Source of the DNA: Betaproteobacteria bacterium
Lineage (GTDB): Bacteria; Pseudomonadota; Gammaproteobacteria; Burkholderiales; Burkholderiaceae
Reading direction: 5' to 3'
Length of the DNA: 9,646 bases
NCBI GenBank assembly: GCA_013205155.1
Contig: JABMMT010000241.1
Span: forward strand, 1 to 9,646
The notes below the pieces were generated by a model. That model did no database searches. It saw only the letters and a program-made list of their open reading frames with translations, and was not told the origin of the DNA. A program made the translations under genes and the position numbers. How positions within the stretch are numbered: position 1 is the stretch's first letter; each line of letters starts with the position of its first letter. Of this stretch, positions 1 through 7,286 are shown piece by piece.

Positions 1-525
1 ATCTGGATAACTGAATGCAAGAGTTAAAAGAACATCTTTGACTCTAAATGTGCCAGTTTGGCGTCCATAGATGGTTTCGATGCCAATAATGGCAACGATC
101 AGTTCAGCTGGTACTCCTGTCAACTGTTCTGTTTGACTCAAAAAAGCCTGATTTTGCTCCCAAAAGGCTCGACCAGCCTTGAGGCGGACTGGTTCAATAA
201 AGCGCTGGCGGTATACCAACCAATTCTTTTTAAACGTAGCCGATGGGGGTAACACCAATTTGCGTATCGATGAAATCGTTTTAGCATCTAAGAACCCTGC
301 TTCTATGCTCGAAAGTGGGATTTGGTGAGTCTGAGATACCTGAGCCATGAGCTCATTGAGATTTTGGCTAAAACGGGCTTCAGGGACTGCTTCTTCAGCT
401 TGGTTTACGATGGGTTGTACAGCGTTACTGGGTTGATTATTTGCTTGGTTGTTGGTTTGTATGGGGGTGTTTGAGCATGCTCCCAATAGTAGGGCCAAAA
501 GTAGGTAGGAAATGCAAAATTTCAT
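1..525 (-). CDS. mltB: Membrane-bound lytic murein transglycosylase B, lipoprotein (3' end cut by window edge)
   Basis: Reading leftward from ATG at 525-523 gives 175 codons with no stop before the edge, so this is the N-terminal part of a protein usually 330-400 aa long. It starts with a type II signal peptide: hydrophobic residues 5-14 and lipobox LGAC with Cys17. Ser at +2 suits outer-membrane anchoring. Residues 20-48 are a Q/N-rich linker. From about residue 52 the sequence matches the MltB/Slt35 family (GH103), including VPAELIVAIIGIETIYGR at 138-155; Glu150 corresponds to the catalytic acid of that family. Family role: cleaves peptidoglycan glycan strands, leaving 1,6-anhydromuramyl ends, in the periplasm. 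The C-terminal half is not visible. No Shine-Dalgarno precedes the start. The gene is divergent from the deacetylase-family gene, with 50 bp between the two starts. Confidence 0.93.
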   Translation of the reverse strand, partial: MKFCISYLLLALLLGACSNTPIQTNNQANNQPSNAVQPIVNQAEEAVPEARFSQNLNELMAQVSQTHQIPLSSIEAGFLDAKTISSIRKLVLPPSATFKKNWLVYRQRFIEPVRLKAGRAFWEQNQAFLSQTEQLTGVPAELIVAIIGIETIYGRQTGTFRVKDVLLTLAFSYPD

Positions 526-536
526 GTCGAGATTAG

Positions 537-546
537 ATTATAAAAT
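537..546. promoter_or_regulatory. Overlapping divergent -10 elements between mltB and the deacetylase gene
   Basis: The 50 bp between the divergent starts contains ATTATAAAAT. On the minus strand it reads TATAAT (542-537), a perfect sigma70 -10. On the plus strand it offers TATAAA (539-544) or TAAAAT (541-546). No good -35 is visible for either direction. A plus-strand start near 551 would leave a leader of about 25 nt that includes the AAGGA ribosome site at 562-566. A minus-strand start near 530 would leave only about 5 nt before the mltB ATG. The call rests on sequence match alone. Confidence 0.35.
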
Positions 547-575
547 TACAGTTTTGCTATTAAGGAATTTGAGTA

Positions 576-1496
576 ATGACAACAGGATACATAACTCATC
601 CAGACTTTCTGAAACATGAGATGGGAAGCCATCATCCAGAGTGTCCCGAGAGAATTCAGGCAATTAATGATCATTTGATTCGTAGTGGTATTGATCGCTT
701 TTTGCACCATTTAGATGCTCCCTTGGCAACCGAAGACCAGCTTGAGTTGGTTCATAGTCGGGATCACGTCAGTTTTGTCAGGGATCGCGCTCCTGAAAGT
801 GGCTATTTCATGTTGGATGGCGATACGATTATGAATCCTCATACCTATCGAGCTTCATTACGTGCTGCTGGAGCAGCTATTGCAGGCGTGGATGCGGTGA
901 TGAAGGGTGAAGTAGAAAATGTGTTTTGTGCAGTAAGACCACCAGGTCATCATGCCGAGCCTACACGTTCAATGGGATTTTGCCTGTTTGATAACGTTGC
1001 TATTGCTGCACGTTACGCCATGGCAACTTATGGGATCGAACGCGTCGCTATCATTGACTTTGATGTTCACCATGGTAATGGCACAGAGGCTGCATTTCTG
1101 AATGAACCCAATGTGTTGATGTGTAGTTTTTTTCAACACCCTTTTTATCCTTATAGCGGCTTAGATAATGGGGATAATATGGTGAATATTCCTTTACCAG
1201 CATCTACTCGTGGCGATGTAGTGCGCTCTATTGTGGAGGAACGCTGGCTTCCAGCTTTACGTAATTTCGAGCCACAACTCATTATTATTTCTGCTGGTTT
1301 TGATGCTCACCGTGAAGATGATTTGGGGCAAATGGGTTTAGTTGAGGATGATTATGTATGGATTACTCAGCGCCTAAAAGAGATTGCTAAGGAATATGCA
1401 CAAGGTCGCATTGTTAGTTGCCTAGAGGGCGGCTATAACCTTTCGGCCCTAAGCCGCAGCGTAGTCGCACATGTTAAAGCGCTCGCAGATATTTAA
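576..1496 (+). CDS. Histone deacetylase family protein (class II-type, zinc-dependent acyl-lysine/acetylpolyamine amidohydrolase)
   Basis: A full-length 306-aa arginase/deacetylase-fold enzyme. Visible motifs in order: RPPGHHAEP at 121-129 (His125/His126, the charge-relay histidines), DFDVHHGNG at 161-169 (Asp163 and His165 as zinc ligands), AGFDAHRED at 240-248 (Asp243, third zinc ligand) and EGGYNL at 284-289 (Tyr287, transition-state tyrosine). All catalytic positions are present, so an active hydrolase is expected. The family includes bacterial HDAC-like amidohydrolases, AcuC and acetylpolyamine amidohydrolases. The substrate cannot be read from sequence, but lysine deacylation or polyamine deacetylation are the likely options. 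Start: ATG at 576 has AAGGA at 562-566 with 9-nt spacing. It ends 20 bp before the acyl-CoA synthetase gene, so co-transcription is likely and suggests a role in acyl-CoA metabolism. No signal peptide; cytoplasmic. Confidence 0.93.
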   Translation: MTTGYITHPDFLKHEMGSHHPECPERIQAINDHLIRSGIDRFLHHLDAPLATEDQLELVHSRDHVSFVRDRAPESGYFMLDGDTIMNPHTYRASLRAAGAAIAGVDAVMKGEVENVFCAVRPPGHHAEPTRSMGFCLFDNVAIAARYAMATYGIERVAIIDFDVHHGNGTEAAFLNEPNVLMCSFFQHPFYPYSGLDNGDNMVNIPLPASTRGDVVRSIVEERWLPALRNFEPQLIIISAGFDAHREDDLGQMGLVEDDYVWITQRLKEIAKEYAQGRIVSCLEGGYNLSALSRSVVAHVKALADI

Positions 1497-1508
1497 TCAA
1501 TAGATACT

Positions 1509-1522
1509 GAAGGTAAATGATG
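1509..1522 (+). promoter_or_regulatory. Ribosome binding site and double ATG deciding the synthetase start
   Basis: GAAGG at 1509-1513 is followed by two in-frame ATGs, at 1517 and 1520. Spacing is 3 nt to the first and 6 nt to the second. The usual optimum favours the second ATG, so the protein probably begins MANIYEQ rather than MMANIYEQ. Confidence 0.5.
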
Positions 1523-3172
1523 GCTAATATTTATGAACAAGGATTGGATCGTAATTCAGCGAATTACACACCCATTACGCCTCTCTTGTTTTTAGAGAGA
1601 TCAGCAGAAGTTTATCCAAATCGTATTGCAGTCATTCATGGGAAATTTCGTCAAACTTGGATGCAAACTTATGAGCGTTGCCGCCGTCTTGCAAGTGCTT
1701 TGCAAAAGCATGGCATCGGATTGGGTGACACCGTCGCAGTAATGTTGCCTAACACTCCGCCAATGGTGGAAGCTCACTTTGGTATTCCCATGGCTGGCGC
1801 AGTGCTCAATGCTTTAAATACTCGCTTAGATCCAGAATCGATTGCCTTTATGCTCAATCACGGTGAAGCTAAAGTGGTAATCGTGGATCCTGAGTTTTCT
1901 GGTGTGATGAAAAAAGCATTAGAGCTTGTTAGAAAAGAAAGTCAGCGCAACATTTTGCTAATTGATGTTGAGGAAAAAGAGTTTCTTGTGCCAGGTGAAA
2001 AGTTAGGCCAACTCACCTATGAGAAGTTTCTCGCAGAAGGAGATCCAAACTTTGCTTGGCAGGTACCAGCAGATGAGTGGCAAGCAATATGTCTTAATTA
2101 CACTTCAGGTACTACTGGAAACCCCAAGGGGGTGGTTTACCATCATCGCGGGGCGGCTATCAATGCCGTATCTAATATTTTGGACTGGGATGTTAATAAG
2201 CACCCAATTTATTTATGGACTCTGCCAATGTTCCATTGCAATGGATGGTGCTTTCCATGGACGATTGCCGCGCGAGCTGGCGTTAATGTGTGTTTGCGTC
2301 GAGTAGATGCAGAGCATATTTTTGCAGCAATCAAAGAGCATGGTGTCACACACTATTGTGCCGCTCCAATTGTGCATAACTTATTAGTGAATGCTCCAGA
2401 TGAAATGAAGGTGGGCCTACCTACGGGTGTTAAGGGCTTAATCGCTGGCGCAGCACCTCCCGCCTCGATCATTGAAGGGATGGAAAAGTTAGGTTTTGAT
2501 TTAACCCATGTGTACGGTTTGACAGAGGTGTATGGTCCTGCAGCTGTATGTGTTAAGCAAGACGAATGGAATAATCTGGATATTGGCGAGCGTGCCCGCC
2601 TAAATGCAAGACAAGGTGTGCGCTATCATATGCAGCAAGCCATTACAGTTTTAAATACAGAAACAATGGAGCCTGTACCTGCCGATGGAGAAACCATGGG
2701 TGAGGTTATGTTTAAGGGCAACATTGCAATGAAGGGTTATCTCAAGAATGAGAAGGCTACTAAAGAGGCCTTTGAAGGTGGCTGGTTCCATTCAGGTGAC
2801 TTAGCTGTTATGAATCCTGACGGATATATCAAGATTAAAGATCGCAGTAAGGACATTATTATTTCTGGTGGCGAAAATATTTCCTCAATTGAGGTTGAGG
2901 ACGTACTGTACCGCCACCCAGCAGTGATTGCTGCAGCAGTAGTGGCAAAGCCAGACCCTAAATGGGGTGAAACCCCCTGCGCCTTTTTAGAAATTAAGCC
3001 TGGGTTTGAGGTCACTCCCGCCGATATCATCACTCATTGCAAGCAGTATTTAGCCGGATTTAAGGTTCCTAAAGCGATTGTATTTGGCGAGCTACCAAAG
3101 ACATCTACTGGAAAAATCCAGAAGTTTGAGCTTCGTAAGCAGGCTGGCTCAGCCGCAGCGATTGATGTTTAA
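1517..3172 (+). CDS. AMP-forming acyl-CoA synthetase (medium/long-chain fatty-acid-CoA ligase type)
   Basis: A 551-aa member of the ANL adenylate-forming superfamily. It converts a carboxylic acid, ATP and CoA to acyl-CoA, AMP and PPi in the cytoplasm. Motifs seen (numbered from 1517): the phosphate-binding loop YTSGTTGNPKG at 195-205, PMFHCNGW at 237-244, the adenine-binding YGLTEVYGP at 333-341, the ATP-ribose GWFHSGD at 422-428, the hinge KDRSKD at 441-446, and the C-terminal PKTSTGKIQK at 527-536 with catalytic Lys533. Length and the MFHCNGW stretch fit fatty-acid-CoA ligases of the AlkK / Thermus long-chain synthetase group rather than acetyl-CoA synthetase, which is about 650 aa. Chain length preference is not readable. 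It lies 20 bp after the deacetylase gene, with etfBA and an acyl-CoA dehydrogenase downstream, so it probably feeds beta-oxidation-type catabolism. The second ATG (1520) is the better placed start. Confidence 0.95.
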   Translation: MMANIYEQGLDRNSANYTPITPLLFLERSAEVYPNRIAVIHGKFRQTWMQTYERCRRLASALQKHGIGLGDTVAVMLPNTPPMVEAHFGIPMAGAVLNALNTRLDPESIAFMLNHGEAKVVIVDPEFSGVMKKALELVRKESQRNILLIDVEEKEFLVPGEKLGQLTYEKFLAEGDPNFAWQVPADEWQAICLNYTSGTTGNPKGVVYHHRGAAINAVSNILDWDVNKHPIYLWTLPMFHCNGWCFPWTIAARAGVNVCLRRVDAEHIFAAIKEHGVTHYCAAPIVHNLLVNAPDEMKVGLPTGVKGLIAGAAPPASIIEGMEKLGFDLTHVYGLTEVYGPAAVCVKQDEWNNLDIGERARLNARQGVRYHMQQAITVLNTETMEPVPADGETMGEVMFKGNIAMKGYLKNEKATKEAFEGGWFHSGDLAVMNPDGYIKIKDRSKDIIISGGENISSIEVEDVLYRHPAVIAAAVVAKPDPKWGETPCAFLEIKPGFEVTPADIITHCKQYLAGFKVPKAIVFGELPKTSTGKIQKFELRKQAGSAAAIDV

Positions 3173-3188
3173 TTCCATCAAATGGAAT
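3172..3188. repeat. Perfect 7-bp inverted repeat just after the synthetase stop codon
   Basis: ATTCCAT (3172-3178), loop CAA, ATGGAAT (3182-3188). It begins inside the TAA stop of the synthetase gene. No T-tract follows, so it is not a standard intrinsic terminator. It could be a small hairpin at the mRNA end or a DNA operator for the downstream etf genes. The 133-bp gap also holds a looser dyad at 3273-3290 (TTGTAAA-N4-TTGCCAA, 5 of 7 pairs) just ahead of etfB. I see no convincing sigma70 promoter in this gap. Confidence 0.4.
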
Positions 3189-3305
3189 GAGTCATGCCTA
3201 AGTCTTCAGAGACGGATAAAATAGCTCATGATCTGTCCATATGGCGGCAATCAGATAAATCAATATTACTTTTTGTAAACATTTTGCCAACATTGAGAAT
3301 TCCAG

Positions 3306-4055
3306 ATGAAAATCTTAGTAGCTGTTAAACGCGTTGTTGATTACAACGTGAAAGTGCGCGTCAAGTCTGACAACTCTGGCGTAGATATTGCTAACGTCAA
3401 GATGAGTATGAACCCTTTTGACGAAATTGCTGTTGAAGAAGCAGTGCGTCTTAAAGAGGCTGGCATCGCAACTGAAGTAGTGGTTGTGACCGCTGGCGTA
3501 AGCCAGTGCCAGGAAACCTTGCGTACTGCTTTAGCGATTGGTGCCGATCGCGGTATTTTGGTCGAAACTGATGCTGAGTTACAACCCCTGGCGGTAGCAA
3601 AAATTCTGAAGGCCTTAGTAGAAAAAGAAGCTGCTCAAATCATCATTCTCGGCAAGCAAGCAATTGATGATGATAGCAATCAAACTGGCCAGATGTTGGC
3701 AAGCTTACTTGACATTCCGCAGGCTACTTTCGCATCCAAATTAGTCATAGCAGATGGCAAGGCAACTGTAACACGTGAAGTCGATGGTGGTTTGGAGACT
3801 ATTGCGCTCACTTTGCCCGCGGTCATCACAACGGATTTGCGTTTAAATGAGCCGCGTTATGTAACCCTACCGAACATCATGAAGGCTAAGAAAAAGACTT
3901 TAGATATTGTGAAGCCTGAGGATCTTGGTGTGGATATTGTTCCTCGCCTCAAGACAATTAAAGTGGAAGAGCCGCCTAAGCGCTCAGCTGGCGTCATGGT
4001 GGCTGATGTTGCGGCTTTGGTAGAAAAACTCAAAAATGAAGCGAAGGTGATCTAA
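3306..4055 (+). CDS. etfB: Electron transfer flavoprotein subunit beta
   Basis: A 249-aa protein of the usual EtfB length. It begins MKILVAVKRVVDYN, as typical EtfB does. The AMP-binding elements MNPFDEIAVEEA (36-47) and GKQAIDDDSNQTGQ (116-129) are present. The signature and recognition-loop region LRLNEPRYVTLPNIMKAKKK (178-197) holds the leucine that docks with partner dehydrogenases in characterised ETFs. With EtfA it forms a heterodimer with FAD and structural AMP. It accepts electrons from acyl-CoA dehydrogenases and passes them to ETF-ubiquinone oxidoreductase, which is not in this window. The last codon is followed immediately by the etfA ATG, so translation is probably coupled. The ribosome site is weak (GAGAA at 3295-3299). 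The 133-bp gap upstream leaves room for its own promoter. Confidence 0.97.
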   Translation: MKILVAVKRVVDYNVKVRVKSDNSGVDIANVKMSMNPFDEIAVEEAVRLKEAGIATEVVVVTAGVSQCQETLRTALAIGADRGILVETDAELQPLAVAKILKALVEKEAAQIIILGKQAIDDDSNQTGQMLASLLDIPQATFASKLVIADGKATVTREVDGGLETIALTLPAVITTDLRLNEPRYVTLPNIMKAKKKTLDIVKPEDLGVDIVPRLKTIKVEEPPKRSAGVMVADVAALVEKLKNEAKVI

Positions 4056-4991
4056 ATGGCTGCTCTTGTAATTGCTGAACACGACAATCTTTCCTTAAAG
4101 CCGGCAACCTTAAATGCGGTAGCGGCCGCTTTGCAATGCTCCCCAGAAGTCGACATTCTGGTTGCTGGAAGCGGTGTAGATACGATCGCAGCAGCAGCAG
4201 CACAAATTGCCGGTGTGCGTAAAGTGATCCAAATAGATGCTGCCACATTGGCTGACCAGTTAGCTGAACCTTTGGCTGCGCAGATTCTGAATCTAGCTGG
4301 TGCTTATAGCCATCTTTTAGCACCTGCTACCGCAAACGGCAAGAACGTGATGCCCCGTGTCGCTGCTAAATTAGATGTGGCGCAGTTATCGGATATTACC
4401 AAGGTAGTCAATTTAGATACATTTGAGCGTCCAATTTATGCAGGCAATGCAATTGCTACCGTGCAATCAGCTGATTTAGTGAAAGTGATTACTGTGCGCA
4501 CCACTGGTTTTGATCCAGCACCAGCAACTGGTGGTTCTGCTGCTGTAGATAAACAAGCTGCCACTGATAGTGCCGGCAATTCCTCTTTTGTTCGGCGTGA
4601 ACTGACCAAATCTGATCGTCCAGAATTAACTGCTGCAAAGATTATTGTTTCTGGTGGTCGCGGCCTTGGATCTGGAGAAAAGTACCAAGAGATCATTGCC
4701 CCGCTAGCTGATCAGTTGGGCGCTGCCTTAGGTGCATCACGTGCTGCAGTGGATGCTGGCTACGTTCCAAATGATTACCAGGTAGGTCAAACTGGAAAGA
4801 TTGTTGCTCCACAACTCTATATTGCAGTCGGTATCTCTGGCGCTATTCAGCATTTAGCTGGAATGAAAGACTCTAAAGTGATTGTTGCCATCAACAAAGA
4901 TCCAGAGGCGCCGATTTTTGCTGTGGCTGATTATGGTTTGGTTGCTGATTTAAACACTGCTATACCAGAGCTGACAAAAGCACTTAGTTAG
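4056..4991 (+). CDS. etfA: Electron transfer flavoprotein subunit alpha
   Basis: A 311-aa protein of standard EtfA length. The N-terminal domain (about 1-185) is Ala-rich. The C-terminal FAD domain is clear: VSGGRGLGSGEKY (198-210), GASRAAVDAG (226-235), QVGQTGKIVAPQLYIAVGIS (242-261) and AINKDPEAPIFAVADYGLVADL (278-299). These carry the conserved FAD-contacting Arg, Ser, Gln and Asp positions of the family. It pairs with EtfB, whose stop TAA directly abuts this ATG (zero spacing); a GAAGG inside the end of etfB (4041-4045) can serve as ribosome site. Twenty-one bp separate it from the acyl-CoA dehydrogenase gene, so etfB-etfA-dehydrogenase reads as one transcript. A short run of GCA codons near 4190 lies inside an Ala stretch and is not a repeat element. 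Confidence 0.97.
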   Translation: MAALVIAEHDNLSLKPATLNAVAAALQCSPEVDILVAGSGVDTIAAAAAQIAGVRKVIQIDAATLADQLAEPLAAQILNLAGAYSHLLAPATANGKNVMPRVAAKLDVAQLSDITKVVNLDTFERPIYAGNAIATVQSADLVKVITVRTTGFDPAPATGGSAAVDKQAATDSAGNSSFVRRELTKSDRPELTAAKIIVSGGRGLGSGEKYQEIIAPLADQLGAALGASRAAVDAGYVPNDYQVGQTGKIVAPQLYIAVGISGAIQHLAGMKDSKVIVAINKDPEAPIFAVADYGLVADLNTAIPELTKALS

Positions 4992-5012
4992 GCTCAATCT
5001 AAAGGAGCAGTA

Positions 5013-6800
5013 ATGCCTTATGTAGCGCCCGTTAAAGAGATGTTATTCGTGATGAATGAATTAGCGGGGCTCGCTCAGGTAGTGGCATTTCCTTCATACG
5101 CTCAAGCGGGTGCTGATATAGATTTGGCGCCAGCTATTTTGGAAGAATCAGCAAAGTTTACTCAAGACATAGTCGCTCCACTAAATTGGCCTAGCGATCA
5201 AAATCCCAGCTCATTAAAAGATGGCGTAGTTACGACTTCTCCCGGCTTTAAGAATGCCTTTGAGCAGTTTGCAGCTGCTGGATGGCAGGGTGTTATTCAT
5301 CCTGCAGAGTTTGGTGGGCAAGGTTTACCAAAATTGATTGCCACTCCCTGTTTCGAGATGGTGCATTCAGCAAGCCTTTCTTTTGCCTTATGTCCGATGC
5401 TCACTGATGGTGCGATTGAGGCTTTACTCACTGCTGCAAGTCCTGAACTTCAAGAAAAATTTCTACCTCAGATGATTGCTGGTGAGTGGACTGGCTCAAT
5501 GTGTTTAACGGAGCCTCAAGCTGGATCAGATTTATCCATGGTTCGTGCACGTGCTGTACCAGAAGGCAATGGTATTTATCGAATTTTTGGCACCAAAATC
5601 TACATTACCTATGGTGAGCATGATATGGCTAAAAATATTGTGCACTTGGTGTTAGCAAGAACGCCTGATGCGCCAGAGGGAGTAAAAGGTATTTCTTTAT
5701 TTGTTGTGCCTAAATTATTAGTGAATACAGATGGTTCCTTAGCTGAGCGCAATGACGTTCATTGCGTATCTATTGAGCATAAATTAGGTATTAAGGCCAG
5801 CCCCACTGCAGTGTTGCAGTTTGGCGATCATGGTGGTGCTATTGCTTATTTGGTAGGCGAAGAAAATCGTGGTCTTGAATATATGTTTGTGATGATGAAT
5901 GCTGCTCGCTTTGCGGTGGGCATGCAAGGTATTGCAGTAGCAGAACGCGCGTACCAAAAAGCGGTGCAGTACGCAAAAGATCGCGTTCAAAGCCGTGATC
6001 TAGTTGGATCTTCTGGCCCGGTTGCTATTATTCATCAGCCTGATGTTAAGCGGATGTTAATGACAATGCGAGCCTATACAGAGGCATGTCGAGCCCTAGC
6101 TTATTATGCTGCTGCTGCTTATGATGCACAACATGCTGCGCCTAATGCACAGGATCAAAAAGTAAATCAAGCGATTTATGAGTTTCTAGTACCTATCGTA
6201 AAAGGCTTCTCTACTGAAATGTCGATCGAAGTTGCTAGTCTAGGCATACAAGTGCATGGCGGTATGGGATTTATTGAAGAGACAGGTGCTGCTCAACATT
6301 ATCGAGACGCCCGTATTTTGACAATTTATGAAGGCACTACAGCTATTCAGGCAAATGATTTAATTGGCAGGAAAACAGTTCGTGACGGCGGTGCTACCGC
6401 TAAAGCACTTGCAGAGAAAATAGTACAAACTGAAAAAGATCTTGCCGCCAACGGATCAGCAGATGCGATGGCTGTACTGAAGCAATTAAGCGCTGGACGT
6501 GCAGCATTTGAAGCATCAGTCGATTACATCTTGAATAATGCCCAGAGCGAGGTCAAAGCGGTTTATGCAGGGAGCTTTGCTTATTTACGTTTATGCGGGA
6601 TGGTATTAGGTGCTTGGCAAATGGCTCGTGCCCTCTTAGCTGCGCAGCGTTTGCGCGATTCTGATCCTGGTTTTTATGACGCCAAGATTACTACAGCACG
6701 TTTCTTTGCAGAACATTTATTACCTCAGGCGCAGGCCTTAGCAATCTCTATTTTGGAAAGTGGCCACTCAACTAATGCATTAGAGGTAGAACAGTTCTAA
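5013..6800 (+). CDS. Acyl-CoA dehydrogenase with C-terminal extension (DmdC-like large family)
   Basis: A 595-aa flavoprotein, much longer than the roughly 380-aa classical enzymes. The family introduces a 2,3-double bond into acyl-CoA using FAD and passes electrons to ETF. The N-terminus (YVAPVKEMLFVMNELAGL) is typical of the ~600-aa subgroup that includes 3-methylmercaptopropionyl-CoA dehydrogenase. Visible motifs: MCLTEPQAGSDLS (163-175, FAD/substrate signature), QVHGGMGFIEETGAAQHYRD (413-432), and IYEGTTAIQANDLIGRK (438-454) with Glu440 as the likely catalytic base. Residues after about 460 form the helical C-terminal domain found in this subgroup. Substrate is uncertain: many DmdC-like proteins act on fatty acyl-CoAs rather than sulfur compounds. 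The start has a strong AAAGGAG at 5001-5007 with 5-nt spacing, 21 bp after etfA, so it is the natural electron donor to the neighbouring EtfAB. Confidence 0.94.
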   Translation: MPYVAPVKEMLFVMNELAGLAQVVAFPSYAQAGADIDLAPAILEESAKFTQDIVAPLNWPSDQNPSSLKDGVVTTSPGFKNAFEQFAAAGWQGVIHPAEFGGQGLPKLIATPCFEMVHSASLSFALCPMLTDGAIEALLTAASPELQEKFLPQMIAGEWTGSMCLTEPQAGSDLSMVRARAVPEGNGIYRIFGTKIYITYGEHDMAKNIVHLVLARTPDAPEGVKGISLFVVPKLLVNTDGSLAERNDVHCVSIEHKLGIKASPTAVLQFGDHGGAIAYLVGEENRGLEYMFVMMNAARFAVGMQGIAVAERAYQKAVQYAKDRVQSRDLVGSSGPVAIIHQPDVKRMLMTMRAYTEACRALAYYAAAAYDAQHAAPNAQDQKVNQAIYEFLVPIVKGFSTEMSIEVASLGIQVHGGMGFIEETGAAQHYRDARILTIYEGTTAIQANDLIGRKTVRDGGATAKALAEKIVQTEKDLAANGSADAMAVLKQLSAGRAAFEASVDYILNNAQSEVKAVYAGSFAYLRLCGMVLGAWQMARALLAAQRLRDSDPGFYDAKITTARFFAEHLLPQAQALAISILESGHSTNALEVEQF

Positions 6801-6812
6801 AGCAATTAGTAT

Positions 6813-7259
6813 TTACTGGGATAACTTTTTAGCTTCATATATTTGAGAAATAAAAAACTGCTCAAAAGAAATGGCTAAAAAAGTCATCATTACCACTGCA
6901 CCAAATACTAAAGAAAAAATAACTGTCAATACCACAGGCCAGCCTGAGTGGGTTCGCTTGACTTCTTCAATACTGGGGTTGAATTGGGCATCCCATTTTT
7001 CATCAGGACGTAGACCAAAAGTAATCGTTGTTAACCAGCTTGCTTCAATTGCAATAAAGCCAAAGGTCAGGAGCACCCAACCTGGCGCTGAATCAAAGTG
7101 ATCGGCTTTTAGAAGGCCATAGCCTGCTAGACCACCTAGCAGTGCACTCAATTGAATCCAAGCCCAGAAGGATTTTAGGCCTTGTAAGTAGAAGCAATTG
7201 AAACCGCTGCCTGGAAAAAATAAGCCGAGAGCGCAAAAAATGAGTTTGAATTTTTTCAT
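6813..7259 (-). CDS. Four-helix membrane protein with TM2-like N-terminus, function unknown
   Basis: A 148-aa protein with four predicted membrane helices, at about 5-20, 30-51, 60-83 and 107-131. The first two surround GSGFNCFYLQGLKSFWAW (17-34). This resembles the glycine-rich turn plus FYL-x-G of TM2-domain proteins, which usually have HRFYLG; here Asn-Cys replaces His-Arg. A polar loop at 83-107 contains LRPDEKWDAQFNP (83-95). I recall a similar (T/R)PDE-x-WDA-x-xNP stretch in uncharacterised Burkholderiales membrane proteins, but this is memory and not a search. No catalytic motif is visible. Charged residues at both ends fit a small inner-membrane protein. The gene follows the META lipoprotein gene by 27 bp on the same strand, so the two are probably co-transcribed. 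It converges on the acyl-CoA dehydrogenase gene with only 12 bp between stops. The ribosome site is weak (AAGA). Confidence 0.75.
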   Translation of the reverse strand: MKKFKLIFCALGLFFPGSGFNCFYLQGLKSFWAWIQLSALLGGLAGYGLLKADHFDSAPGWVLLTFGFIAIEASWLTTITFGLRPDEKWDAQFNPSIEEVKRTHSGWPVVLTVIFSLVFGAVVMMTFLAISFEQFFISQIYEAKKLSQ

Positions 7260-7286
7260 GAATCTTGTGTTGTGAAAGTGATGAGC

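Noticed and set aside
58..252. 64-codon rightward open frame
   Set aside because: It lies wholly opposite the mltB coding sequence, whose translation shows clear family motifs; the frame has no family resemblance.
4188..4204. Tandem GCA repeat that might be a microsatellite
   Set aside because: It is only four or five units inside an Ala-rich stretch of etfA and keeps the reading frame; a coding effect.
6789..6799. AGAAC-A-GTTCT palindrome at the end of the dehydrogenase gene, as a terminator
   Set aside because: A one-base loop cannot fold as a hairpin and no T-tract follows directly; it falls on coding sequence.
6871..7101. 76-codon rightward open frame opposite the membrane protein gene
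   Set aside because: The leftward frame gives a coherent four-helix protein; the rightward frame lacks a ribosome site and any family likeness.
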